From NCBI GenBank assembly GCA_963580285.1, contig OY757026.1, positions 68,759,396 through 68,823,395 on the forward strand: a DNA stretch of 64,000 nucleotides. Reading direction: 5' to 3'. The stretch comes from Lucinisca nassula. Its lineage: Eukaryota > Mollusca > Bivalvia > Lucinida > Lucinidae. The notes under the pieces were generated by a model. It worked only from the letters and a program-made list of their open reading frames with translations. It did not search any database and had not been told where the DNA came from. The translations under genes and the position numbers were made by a program. Positions 20,214 to 30,427 of the stretch are shown in pieces; the stretch's first letter is position 1, and each line of letters begins with the position of its first letter.

Positions 20214-20600
20214 CTGTAAAGAAAGTACTACATGCAACAAGTATAGCTTTTATAAAAAAAATAGGTGTTCGCTTGGAACACATTCAATTCAATGTCTTGA
20301 GTTATATCCCAGAAATATGTGTTATTCAATTTACTGTCTTTGGCAATATTATAATTGCCAGTCTACACCCAGGATCCTGCCGATTGAAGTATAATGTCTG
20401 AATTGCCATAGTTGCAAATGCTGTAATTTTGTCAAAAATCACTTTTTTTATCTTTTCAAAGGCATATGTGCGTGCATTTGCGATATGCTTTTAACATCTT
20501 ATCATGTTTGAACACTCTTGGAGAAGTTACGTAGCCAGCTTTCCTACACTTCATAGAAGACTAATTGACTATTAACCAAAACATGTTGCTAATGGCGAGG
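20214..20600. other. Upstream region of the channel exon
   Basis: Either intron 1 or 5' flank of the minus-strand channel gene. 20214-20283 stays in frame with the exon and reads as a hydrophobic signal-peptide-like segment. No clear promoter element could be assigned. Confidence 0.3.
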
Positions 20601-20690
20601 CAAGTCTTTAGCTCACCAGAGGCGAAGACTCCTGAAGATCTTATAGGACAGGCAGTCAGTGGTCCGTCGTGCTCGAGAGTTTGTAGATGT
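20601..20690. repeat. AGCTCACC-type repeat fragment
   Basis: TAGCTCACCAGAGGCGAAGA, CTTATAGGACAG, GTCCGTCGTGC: the 5' end of the long repeat at 30428, cut short. Confidence 0.5.
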
Positions 20691-21622
20691 ATATTTTGCA
20701 TCAGTCAGTACAAAAAAGGACAGCAAATATGGACTTGTACAAATGTATTAGCGATTCTGTGTCAGGGCTCTGTCGGTGGGCCTCTTGTTGTGTCAAAGCT
20801 CATTCTTGTTCTTGCATTAAATATAAAGTTCAATCTGCAGTGTGGGAAACTAATGGTTGTACTTCCGTATTAAAGCCAGCGCCTATAATGTCTACGCCCG
20901 AGGGCGTAGACAATAAATTACGTCACAGGACAACCTGTATTTGGGGTTTACGACCAGGAAAGACCTCATCAACTATACAAATGAGCAAGGGAGTTGAAAT
21001 TTTATACCCCTTTGAACTCTCCTGAGATAACTTGTAGCATGTCGTAGTGATGTCGCCATATGTCGGCGCTCGCCTGAACTCGCCAAAACTCGTAGCTTGT
21101 CGGGAAGAACCTACAAGAATCTTAAAATTCTTGGGATAACTCGTAACGAAAGTGGGCGGAATCTAAATCGTGCTGATCTCTTAACTTATTCTTAGAATTT
21201 AGTCTCCCACGACATACCACTAGAAACTGCGAGTTTATCACGATTTGCTGCGACAAAGTACGATATAATGCCCTGTTAGGTACGACATTCCTTCGAGGAG
21301 ACACGACAACTGTAAGAATAAGTACGACTTTGTACGGGTAACGGCGAGAATACTCGCTACATGCATAAAAACAATAAATGCAAGTCCAGTCGCAGTTTTA
21401 CTGATTATGTCTTGGACATGTCGTGAGGAACTCGTAGAACAGTTTTGACCAAAAGAACAGACCAACAACTCGCGTTAACTCGTTCGACATGCTCCGAGTT
21501 ATAACTCGTAATAACTGAGAAAAATCGTGACAACAGATACAGAAACTGGAGGTATTGTACTGTCAAAGCAACAAACACAAAGTGCTTTTTTGCACCTTTG
21601 TTGTTGGCAAACAGCAGCAGCA
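20691..21622. other. Spacer
   Basis: No gene recognised. TGTCTACGCCCGAGGGCGTAGACA-like palindrome at 20888-20911. 21020-21540 is unusually rich in ACTCGTA, TCGTAG and ACGAC words. Confidence 0.35.
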
Positions 21623-21892
21623 CATCACGTGAACAAGAAGACCCCCCCTAAACCCCACTTTATATAGAGAAAATTGGGGTTTACGGGGGTATACGTTATC
21701 TGCCTTATTTTTGCTCAAAAACATATATTGTGGGTACTCGTTAGAACCGCCTCATTGAGGCGGTTCTAACGAGCACCCACAATCTATGTTGGAAGCAGAA
21801 ATGATAAAGATGTTATCATTTTTACCCAATATTTATCATTTTCTGACACCATGTTGGCCGCCATTATTTCTTACGGACATGTTTCCCTAATG
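21623..21892. mobile_element. Family A MITE
   Basis: CATCACGTGAACAAG start, GGGGTTTACGGGGGTATAC, a full central palindrome (GGTACTCGTTAGAACCGCC and complement), and the CCCTAATG end. The right half has a private change, GATAAAGATGTTATC. Confidence 0.8.
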
Positions 21893-22042
21893 AGCAACAA
21901 CAGGAATACGTTTGTGTTCCTCCTCAATAGGACAGGATCTCGCTCGTAACGAGTGGCGTAGAGTGTCATTACGTTAAAACATCCGTGCGACAAAATTTAC
22001 AGGCGAAATTTTTTATTTTTTCTTATTTGTGGGTGCTCGTTA

Positions 22043-22322
22043 GCATTACGCAAACACGCCTATATAAATACATTGCCACCTTCATCGCCGAAAAAAATGA
22101 AATTTTATGATGAAAAATTATGATAATTTTCTTATTTCTGCTCAAAATATAGATTATGGGCACTCGTTAGAACCGCCTCATGGAGGCGGTTCTAACGAGT
22201 ACCCACTATCTATATTTTAGAGCAGAAATTAGAAAAATAAGGTATACCCCGGAAACCCCAGTTTTACTATATAAAAGTGGGGTTCAAGGGGGTCAAAATT
22301 ATAAAGGCGTGTTTTCGTGATG
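22043..22322. mobile_element. Family A1 MITE
   Basis: Terminal repeats CATTACGCAAACACGCCTAT and its near complement ATAAAGGCGTGTTTTCGTGATG, a perfect palindrome centre, and GTATACCCCGGAAACCCC on the right. Confidence 0.8.
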
Positions 22323-22772
22323 AGAAACGCCATTGAGGCGGTTCTAACGAGTACCCACAAACTATGTCTTAGATTTGTTTTGTTTGATTTGAGGTTGAAC
22401 GTCCCCGTCAACACGGTAAAGGTCATTTTGGAGACGTTGCTTCCAATTTTGTGAGATTTTTACCCGACATTGAGATGAAATGACATCTCAAGCCCTGCCG
22501 CCCAATGAAACCAATAGGGACGGGTCCGACTCGCACCGCTTTACCTGGACAGGTTCAGATCCTCTAAGCGGTTTACCAGTAGTCGTGTGCGGGTCGGTTT
22601 CAGGTCTGCGTGGAAGCATCATGCAGCCCATCTTTTTCTTCAAGGCCGATGAGCGGGGGCCACCCATGTCTTAGAGCAGAAATACGAGAAATTATGTTTA
22701 TCCCTGTAAACCCCAGTTTTCTCCATAAAATGGGGTTCAAGGGGGTGTTCATCACACGGATTGGATAACATG
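22323..22772. mobile_element. Family A MITE split by a SINE
   Basis: Half palindrome CATTGAGGCGGTTCTAACG...CAAACTATGTCTTAG, then the SINE at 22373-22665, then GAGCAGAAATACGAG, CCCTGTAAACCCCAG and a terminal TAACATGATG. It directly abuts the preceding copy, so two or three insertions are stacked. Confidence 0.7.
22373..22665 (-). mobile_element. SINE family G inserted in a MITE
   Basis: Starts on the plus strand with TTTGTTTTGTTTGATTTGAG (tail side) and ends GAGCGGGGGCCACC. Target duplication ATGTCTTAG at 22364-22372 and 22666-22674; removing it restores the MITE sequence 'CTATGTCTTAGAGCAG'. Confidence 0.75.
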
Positions 22773-23096
22773 ATGGTTACGTGTGTTCAATCCCCTTAAG
22801 TGGAACCCATGAATGCACGCTGTTTATGGACAAAACCATCGATCGTGTTTCCAAGTAATTGTCATAGTCAACAAACTATCTTGCGCATGGAAGATTTAGA
22901 CCACTTATCAGATATAGGAAATTGAACTAATATAGCTAAAACGGAAAAACAAGTCTGATACTTTGTTGGAACAATACGTTTTTGTATTGCTCTCCATGCC
23001 GGTTGAACCTATTGCGCAGAATAATTCAATATTAATCAGACAAGATAATTCAACAGGAGTGTATAGCCGATCTCGACGATGCAAGTCATCACGTGA
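22773..23096. other. Spacer
   Basis: No gene or repeat recognised. Confidence 0.3.
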
Positions 23097-23366
23097 ACAA
23101 GTCCGTGAAATGAACACCCCCTTACACCCCACTTTATATAGAGAAAACTGGGGTTTACGGGGGTAAACAATATTTTTCTTATTTCTGCTCCAAGATATAG
23201 GTTGTGGGTACTCGTTAGAACCGCCTCAATGAGGCGGTTCTAACGAGTACCCACAACCTATGTTTGCAGTATAAATAAGAAAAATATCACAGATTTTCGT
23301 CAGAAAAGTAGCCGTTTTTGGAGATGTAAAAATTGCACTATATCGCACGGGTGTGTTATCGTTATG
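23097..23366. mobile_element. Family A2 MITE, well preserved
   Basis: CATCACGTGAACAAGTCCG start, GGGGTTTACGGGGGTAAAC, perfect arms either side of CTCAATGAG, GCAGTATAAATAAG, and CACGGGTGTGTTATCGTTATG. A good reference copy for subfamily A2. Confidence 0.85.
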
Positions 23367-23732
23367 TGTACTGCAGTCTATTGTGCTACAGCTTGCCCGA
23401 GAACCTGGCACCTACATGCCAAACCTTTATTACGTACAGCTGAAATTTCCTTTTATACGTACCGACATATTCACATACAAACCCACCCATCATACATGAT
23501 ATGTACATGTTTGGGATCGGACGGAGGTGTCGAGAAAAAAAATCTAAAAAAAAAAAATCTTAAATTCGATCATTTTCACATATATTTACGAGTTCTTTAG
23601 CTCAATACTTGAATTCCTCAAAAACAGTTAAAAAAACTTCTTATAAATCCAGATTTGTTTAGCAAATTGAGATTCACAAGGGTTTTCCATTTTTTTTTTT
23701 TTTTTGTTTTTGTTTTTTTTTCCTTGGTTTCG

Positions 23733-24065
23733 AGCGTGTTAGCTCAGTGGTTAGTGCACTTGCTTCTGATGCTAAAGGTTCCGGGTCCGATCCCCGGCAG
23801 CGCCGATAACTTGTCGGTGTCCGAACTTGCTCCGTTGGCATCATTTGCAGGGATGAATGTCATACAGTGCACCGTTTTTCGGATCGAGAGGTTAACTGGA
23901 GGCCCTCTGTACAGGGAGAACCATCCACTGTGCCGGTTAAAGAACCCTACCATAATTACATGATTACTGTGTAGGCTTTCATCCTGCAAAACTGGAGTGT
24001 ATGTAGCATACACCTGCAAGTAATAGTCAAATGTTACTGATCGCAGTATCAGTAGAAAGAAAAAA
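23733..24065 (+). mobile_element. tRNA-derived SINE
   Basis: A box TAGCTCAGTGG (23740-23750), B box GGTCCGATCC (23784-23793), and a non-tRNA body of about 230 bp ending in GTAGAAAGAAAAAAAG. A long T-rich tract precedes it. A different family from the SINE at 9529. Confidence 0.7.
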
Positions 24066-24445
24066 AGATTACGGGGATTTTTTTTTATCAAAATACCAAT
24101 TTTGTATTAACAATTTTTTTAAGTTATAAGTGTTAACCTAAACGATTTATGACGAGATACAGGCAGAATCTCTTAGGACTCCAGGACACCCACATACCAG
24201 TACCTGTATGACTGGATCCCGAAATGGTTTTCCTTGGGTCAACCAGGAGATCCGTCGTTTCATTTGTAAGAGACACGGGGTGTAGGTCCAATACGACCTA
24301 CTGACCACAAGAAACCCCTTGAATATGAACATCTAGTGCGTCGCGTGACTGATAGAGCTTATGAATCATATATAGGGGATATCTTAAGATTGGACGCCGA
24401 TTACCTAACCTCACCCACAATGGTCAACATAATATAAGAATCTGA
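24066..24445. other. Spacer
   Basis: No gene recognised; a weak LINE-2 upstream region is possible. Confidence 0.3.
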
Positions 24446-24580
24446 TATGGGGTTCTGTTGTAGATGAGCGTTTCTAACCCTCGGGATGACCGTGCTGAGC
24501 GGAACCGAGGCTACGCCGAGGTTACGCTCAGCACGGTCATCCCGAGGGTTGGAAACGCCCATCTACAACAGAACACCATA
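24446..24580. repeat. Long near-perfect hairpin
   Basis: ATATGGGGTTCTGTTGTAG...GTGCTGAGCG(G)AACC pairs with GG(T)TACGCTCAGCAC...CTACAACAGAACACCATAT; about 60-bp arms with a very short centre (GAGGCTACGCC). Found directly upstream of the LINE-2 coding remnant. Confidence 0.75.
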
Positions 24581-24689
24581 TTGGACTCTTTTTCTTGCAC
24601 AACACCTCCGGTTAGTTTTGACAGCCCGCACATGTATATTGTTTACAAAATAAAAGTAGTGCGGAAGTAGCTCCGACAGTTGAATAGGA

Positions 24690-26660
24690 TTGACGCTCAT
24701 TTATGTTAGTTGCCTGGGTCGGAACACCAGGGTCAGAACACAAATTTCTATCCCAGGGTAAAATCACGGATTTCCTTGTCTGGTGTGCAAGAAAAAACTT
24801 TATCCATTACTTAAGCACTCGAAACAAGACTCCGGGGGGCATCTTGTCTTTGAAGGCAGACGGGAACACATTCTCCTCAGACCCAGACATAGCTTATACA
24901 CTGAACCAACAGTTTCAGTCTGTATTTAGCTCCAAGTCCCAAACTTCTCTTAAATCTCTAGCACAAGGTAAACTACAGGACTTACATGACTCAGCATGAA
25001 TAAATTTATTTTTCACTCCGAGCACATTTTTTCCAAAATGTCAAACATACAGATATCAACTGATGGAATTGAAAAACTCCTCAAAGAGCTAAATCCTCAC
25101 AAGGCAGCAGAACCTGGCCAACACAAGCCAGTCGTGCTTCAGACCCTCCATACAGAGTTAGCCCCAGACCTTCAGGTAATATTCCAACGGTCCATTGATC
25201 AAGCGAAATTACCTAATATATTGAAAGACGCCAGCGTGTCCCCTATATTTAAAAAGGGAGACAAGACTGAGCCCTCTAACTATCGCTCCATCACACTTAC
25301 ATGTGTCCTCTGTAAGGTGCTGGAACACATTTTAGCCTCCGGTCTTTCTAAGAATTTCTCACACCAGAGTATACTTTATGGCCTGCAGCATGGTTTCCGA
25401 GAAAAGAGATCTTGCGAGACTTAGCTGATCATGTTTGTCGACGAACTATACAAAAATATACAAATGGGTTGCAAACAGATATGATTCTACCAAATTTTAG
25501 TAAGGCTTTCGATAAGGTTTCACATGTATAAGGGGGGCAACTCTAAATTGGATAAAGGACTTTTCGGACAACAGAAAGCAATCAGTAGTTATTATTGGTA
25601 TCACATCCGACAGCATTCCTGTATATTCTGGTGTCCAACAGGGCTCTGTTCTCGAACCAATCCTCTTTCTGGCATACATTAACGAACTCCCTGAGCAGGT
25701 CCTCTCTAGAGTTAGGTTTTTCCGATGATACGGCTATGTACCTGGCAATTACTTCACTGTCCGAGTCCAACATCCTCAAAGATGATTTTCTGACCCTTGA
25801 GCAATGGGAAAAGTCCTGGGATATGAGCTTCAACCCCTCAAAATGTCAGGTCCTACACATTACCCGGTTAAAACAACCTATCACATCCAAGTATTTCCTA
25901 CATGGCATTGGGTTGGAAAGTGTTTCTGCTGCCAAGTACCTCGGGGTCACCATTGCGGATGACCTCAGCTGGGGTACCCACATAAATACCATCGTAAAGA
26001 AAGGCAACCAAACACTGGGTTTTCTAAAACGGAACATCAGAATGCATAACCAGACACTACAATCAACAACTTACAAGACACTTATGCCTCCACTGTTTGG
26101 TCACCACACACAGCCACTGACATTTACAAATTAGGATCTGTGCAGCCAGAGCTGCCGCCTGGGTCACTTTTGACTACAGGTATACATCTAGTGTTACTGA
26201 TATGCTAAACAACCTTCAGTAGAGTCTATTAGACCAGAGACGCATAGACAGCCGGCGCACTATGCTGTACAAGGTCACATATGACCTTGTTTCCATTCCT
26301 GCAACTCCACATATCACGAGGGACTCTAGACAAAACCACCCTCTGGTATTCAGACTCATCACTACCCGCTCAAACTACTACAATTTTTCATTCTTTCCAG
26401 AACCATTTTTCATTGGAATGCTCTACCCCGCCAAATAGTCATGCTCCCCACCCCGGCACAGTTTAGTGCAGCTTGATGTCCCCCTAGTCACTGGCATCTG
26501 TTTTTACTTTTAACTATACTAACACTCTCCTCGCACTGTAAAAACTCATTTCATCTGCTATACTTATATTTTATTTCAATTAACCCCCTTCAGTACTTGG
26601 TATACTGGAAACCCTTCTGAAAGTCCTCCTCGGAGGATAAGAGGTATTGGCAGATAGGTA
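24690..26660 (+). mobile_element. Second LINE, heavily decayed
   Basis: Reverse-transcriptase remains in several frames. 24703-24999: GGILSLKADG and LNQQFQSVFSSKS. 24996-25424: NPHKAAEPGQHKP, SPIFKKGDK, NYRSITLTCVLCKVLEHILA and LQHGFREKRSCET. About 25480-25515: NFSKAFDKVSH. 25595-26134: YSGVQQGSVLEPILFLAYIN, a shifted FSDDTAMYLA (catalytic SDD) and AAKYLGVTIADDLSWG. Related to, but clearly a different family from, the LINE at 10345. The endonuclease is absent or deleted. The copy ends near GGAGGATAAGAGG (about 26630). No functional protein. Confidence 0.8.
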
Positions 26661-26706
26661 TCCACAATGTCACTTCTCCTGATAAAAATGTGGCGTTTTT
26701 ATAAGT

Positions 26707-26980
26707 CATTGCGAAACACCCCTATTCAAGTATAATGAAACTTATACCAGCAAAAAATGAAAATTTTCAGAATAATAAAAAAAGATCATTTTTCTTGTTT
26801 CTGCTCAAAACATATTTTGTGTGTACACATTAGAGCCGCGAGACTGTTCAAACGAGTATACACAGTTGTTTTGGGGCAGAAATATAAAAAATAATGTATA
26901 CCCTTGTAAACATCATTTTTTTTCTATATAAAAGTGTGGGTTAAGGGGGGTCAAAATTATATAGGCTTGTTTTCGTGATG
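26707..26980. mobile_element. Family A1 MITE, diverged core
   Basis: CATTGCGAAACACCCCTATTC start and ATAGGCTTGTTTTCGTGATG end. The core is decayed: GTGTACACATTAGAGCCGC...CAAACGAGTATACACAG. Confidence 0.65.
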
Positions 26981-27044
26981 TAAGAGGTAAAACGTTACCT
27001 GTTCTGGCATACATACAGAATTTTATTTCAGTGTTCATGTTTCT

Positions 27045-27205
27045 TATGACATTTAAAATGCATTTTTTTATGAATTTTTAACAAAAATGTCAATATTCCG
27101 CCATAAGTAAACGCGACGTCGTTAAAGACGTCGTACGTGCAACGTTTTGGGGCGTATCTAACTAATTTGCACATTTAATCCACTAGTGGATTGGAAGAGA
27201 TTCAT
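27045..27205 (-). repeat. Repeat family J, fragment
   Basis: Inverted copy of 63240-63425: TGTCAATATTCCGCC, ACGCGACGTCGTTAA, GACGTCGTACGTGCAACG, and the palindrome AATCCACTAGTGGATT. Confidence 0.6.
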
Positions 27206-27420
27206 GGACAGTGGCCGCGATATGAGGTGATTACTGTCTTGATATAAACATTGGAATTTTTGTGGTTCGAGAATGTTGTAACTGAAACCAAGTTATAGTA
27301 GGGCAAACTATTTAAACTGAACTTAAAACTTATGCGGTGGTACTTGTCATTAATTTCGGGAAATTGGAATATCTGAACATTCATCTTCAAAATATGAATT
27401 GACCTTTTGCTGTGTAACAG
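27206..27420. other. Spacer, possible intron
   Basis: AT-rich and unrecognised; ends at a possible splice acceptor (TTTTGCTGTGTAACAG, 27405-27420). Confidence 0.25.
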
Positions 27421-27754
27421 AGTTCATATGTATATATGCGTAGGTATTGCTCACCCCCGTCACATATCTTTACCTGTTCTCACTTGTGTAATAACGGAGA
27501 AGTTATATTTGACTCGAATTTGAATGGACAATTCTTGAGCCAGGACTCGGAACGAGAAGTCGCTGAGGAAGGAGGTATTAAGAGACAAGGTTCTCCACTA
27601 AGTAAAGCCGACTTGAAAAAGATGTCGGCCGACGTTGTTGCATGCACAGCAAGTACAGCTGCGGAACAGAGAACGTTAAGAAGACAAAACTCAGTATCGG
27701 ACATGCTGAAATTGGGTAGAATGAAAGAAAGAAAAGGAAGCCCAAGCGGGTGTG
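27421..27754 (+). CDS. Candidate host exon, unknown protein
   Basis: An open segment with protein-like composition: DSNLNGQFLSQDSEREVAEE, GGIKRQGSPLSKADLKKMSA, DVVACTASTAAEQRTLRRQN and SVSDMLKLGRMKERKGSPSG. It is basic and serine-rich, with RRQNSVSD and KRQGSP looking like kinase-site contexts; no domain was recognised. Candidate acceptors are TTTGCTGTGTAACAG at 27420 or ATAACGGAG at about 27502; a candidate donor GTGAGA begins at 27755. The frame runs on into the pogo-type MITE at 27815, which argues that the true end is the donor. It matches none of the repeats in this window. It could still be a transposon remnant; other exons of the same gene were not found. Confidence 0.35.
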
Positions 27755-27814
27755 GTGAGAATGACTTTCAGCGACGCTTCATATACAAAATCTGTAACAC
27801 CACTATTACATGTA

Positions 27815-28161
27815 CAGTCGAACCTCGATGGCTCGAACACCGATGTCTCGTTTACCATGGATGTGTCGAACCCATCCTTGAGCCCCTAGCAAAATCCTCT
27901 ACATAAGAAATAGTGGGGGATAATTAAGGAGATTTTAGTCTTTTATCTTGCAAATGTATGCTGTGTGTACTCATTGGAATCGCCTCGATGAGGCGATTCT
28001 AATGAGTACACACAGCATACATATTCATTATAGAATACCGAAATGATGCTTAAAAGTATCTCGTTATGCCTCCTGACAGTAACCTCGGTGGCTCTAACTA
28101 CCCCTTGTCTCGAACAGATTTTCGAGGTCCCAAAGGTGTTCGAGCCATTGAAGTTCGACTG
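27815..28161. mobile_element. Family B pogo/Tigger-like MITE, complete
   Basis: 347 bp with terminal repeats CAGTCGAACCTCGATGGCTC and its complement, flanked by TA duplications (27813-27814 and 28162-28163). The CAGT.GAACCTCGAT end is the pogo/Tigger type of the Tc1-mariner superfamily, as known from other animals. The centre is the palindrome GTACTCATT(G/A)GAATCGCC with its complement around GATG, homologous to the family A centre. No transposase. Confidence 0.8.
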
Positions 28162-28717
28162 TATATGATATAATGAGCCCATCAATACTGAAAACAACTG
28201 ACACCTCAGTCGCTGCAATGGTTGAAGCAGCTGTCAAAAAAAAATGTTACAGGAATCACTTGCTGGGCAGTGGTTACAAAGGGGCAGAAAAATGTTAATG
28301 ATGATCAGAAAAGGTAATTACTGACCCAGAAAATTTACTTTAATCGAAAACCGTGTCAATTGAACAGCTGAAAATACAAGTTGATTGTATGATGTTTAAG
28401 CTAGACTATATTTTAAAGCAGAAATAAGAAAAATAAGGTCAACCCCTGTAAACCCCAGTTTTACTATATAAAAGTGGGGTTCAAGGGGGTCAAAATTATA
28501 TAGACGCGTTTTCGTGATGTGCTGAGCTTAATACTAAAGTTTCAGGATGATCCGATAAAAAATATGAAGGGGCTACGGTGGCGACAAGGTAAAAAAAAGG
28601 CATTTTCTGTAAAGGGACAGAACTCTAGGACAAAATGGGCTGACCTCCTCAGATTTCGAACTCATCCAAGCTTTTATCCCTGCCTTAATTACATGTAAGC
28701 TTAAAGAAGATCCGAAA
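28162..28717. other. Spacer with a family A half-copy
   Basis: 28404-28519 is the right half of an A1 MITE (AAAGCAGAAATAAG, CCCTGTAAACCCCAG, GGCGCGTTTTCG-type end ATAGACGCGTTTTCGTGATG). The remainder is unrecognised. Confidence 0.5.
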
Positions 28718-29100
28718 AAAAGAAGTGAAGGCAACGATCTGGAACCTATAAAATAATCCCACAGCTGCCATCAGGGACACCAAAGGGAAGGAAACACGAA
28801 CGTGAAATAACTATAATAACACCAATAGCGGAAAACCAAAAAGACTGTTACTTTCCCACAAAATGGCCTATTGGCTATTCAAAACAAAAATATATAAGCG
28901 ATACACACACTCAAAGCCAAAACGTAACAAACGTAAACCACGACAGAAGAACCGCCTTGGAACGGTCAGTTAAAAGAATTTCATTGGGTGTGTGTGGGTG
29001 TGGGGGGTAAGGGATGGGCTTTAATCGCTTTTACGCGGCCGCAATGCACGCCCTTACTTCCGTCGCAATTTTGACAAATAATTTGGGTAAAAGTTTAATT
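28718..29100 (-). mobile_element. Penelope-like element, 3' fragment (minus)
   Basis: AGAAGTGAAGGCAACGAT, CCACAGCTGCCATCAGGGAC, CTGTTACTTTCCCACAAAATG and GACAAATAATTTGG. It faces the plus-strand fragment at 29160, giving an inverted pair. Confidence 0.65.
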
Positions 29101-29159
29101 TGTAGGTTTGATGTGGTCCCCTGCCTTATAAGAAGGTGAATCACACCAAATTATGTCTT

Positions 29160-29665
29160 AAAACAAACATCGGAGTGCAACTGTTGGTTTTCTTTTGCTC
29201 CAGCATTTCAGTGGTTTCTTGCTGTCGAGTCCTCACCGTTGTCTCACCTCTGTGGTTCTTTGATTTTTTGTGTTCACGGAGATGTTGCACTGATGAGTTA
29301 GGAGGCCTTCATGCGGACTGAACAAATTATTTGTCTAAATCGCGATGGAAGTAAGGGCGAGGATTGTGGCCACGTAAAATCGATTTAAGCCCCCCAGTAG
29401 AAATCTTTCCACTGACCGTTCCAAGGCGGTTCTTCTGTGGCGGTTTATTTATGGTGCTGTTTGTTACTTACTGTGTGTATCACTTTTGTCTTTTTATTTT
29501 GGATGGTCATATGGCCATTTTGTGGGAAAGTAACTGTCCATATGGCCTTCCTTTGTTTAGGTTTCCATTATGGTCTGGTCGCTTAATGTTTGTGTTTCTT
29601 TCCCTTTGGTGTCTTTGATGGGTGGAGTAAGTTAATTGTATCGATTCCTGATCTTTGTTTTACTT
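29160..29665 (+). mobile_element. Penelope-like element, 3' fragment
   Basis: From GGAGTGCAACTGTTGG to the terminal TTTTACTTCTACTT. It includes GCACTGATGAGTTAGGAGGC and GGCCATTTTGTGGGAAAG. Very close to 34690-35204. Confidence 0.75.
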
Positions 29666-30244
29666 CTACTTCAATATCTCATCTTTACAATCACACAGGC
29701 AAATGATAGCCTTGGCAGAAGGATGGTTGGCTAGAATCGTATGAACTGAGGTAGGGCGTGAAAATTTTTCCGCTTCTGTTCGGCCATTTTGCTTTCTAAT
29801 GCTAGGGGGTAGCAACTGTTTTTCTCTTATTTGCATGACTTGGCAACTAGATTTCATTGTGATTTCCAATTGATCTTTAACCAAATACTTAAATAGAGAT
29901 ACTGTTCATCTGGTGATGACGGTAAATTCTTAAAAATGTCTACACTTTACAATTTTATGCAAAATTTAGCTCTCTAGTCGTTACGAACATGCAAGCGTCC
30001 ACTAGCTTTGATCAAGGAGGCAACGTGACCATTCTTTCATAAATTTTTGAAGGGTGCTGTAAGCGTTCTAAAGCACAACAAGATTTTTAGCTTCCAACAA
30101 TGGGATTTCTTGATTCATTTTAGAGGGTGCAGTTATTATCCTAATTGACATACAGAATAATTAGTCAATTATCAAAATTAGATTCATTCCGTATATGTAG
30201 CGTGTCATTTAATAATAGGGATCAAGTAAAGTTTTATTTTAATG
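29666..30244. other. Spacer
   Basis: No gene accepted. The minus-strand frame at 29666-29884 has some retroelement-like character but no recognisable motif. Confidence 0.3.
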
Positions 30245-30427
30245 GGTGACTAAATTATTGAGACCACAATCCTTCCGCCCAGGTTTTTTTTTCTTTTCAA
30301 TGAATTTATCATTTTCCTAAATAATGTGGCCTCATCCCTATATAGAGATGTCAGCCCAGGCTTTTAGTATGTTATTTAGGGTTAGACCACATTTTCTTTT
30401 CTATATAGGGAGTGAGAACACATTTTG
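30245..30427. repeat. AATAATGTGG repeat, single unit
   Basis: TTATCATTTTCCTAAATAATG, CCCTATATAGAGATG, CAGCCCAGGCTTTTAGTATG, GACCACATTTTC. The same unit is tandem at 35203-35560. Confidence 0.55.

Noticed and set aside
23733..23805. Functional tRNA gene
   Set aside because: tRNA-like head only; the acceptor stem does not pair and the sequence continues as a SINE.
29666..29884. Minus-strand 72-codon frame as a Pao/BEL or host exon
   Set aside because: Some protein-like character (VHTILANHPSAKAIICLCDC) but no domain motif or splice evidence that I can defend.
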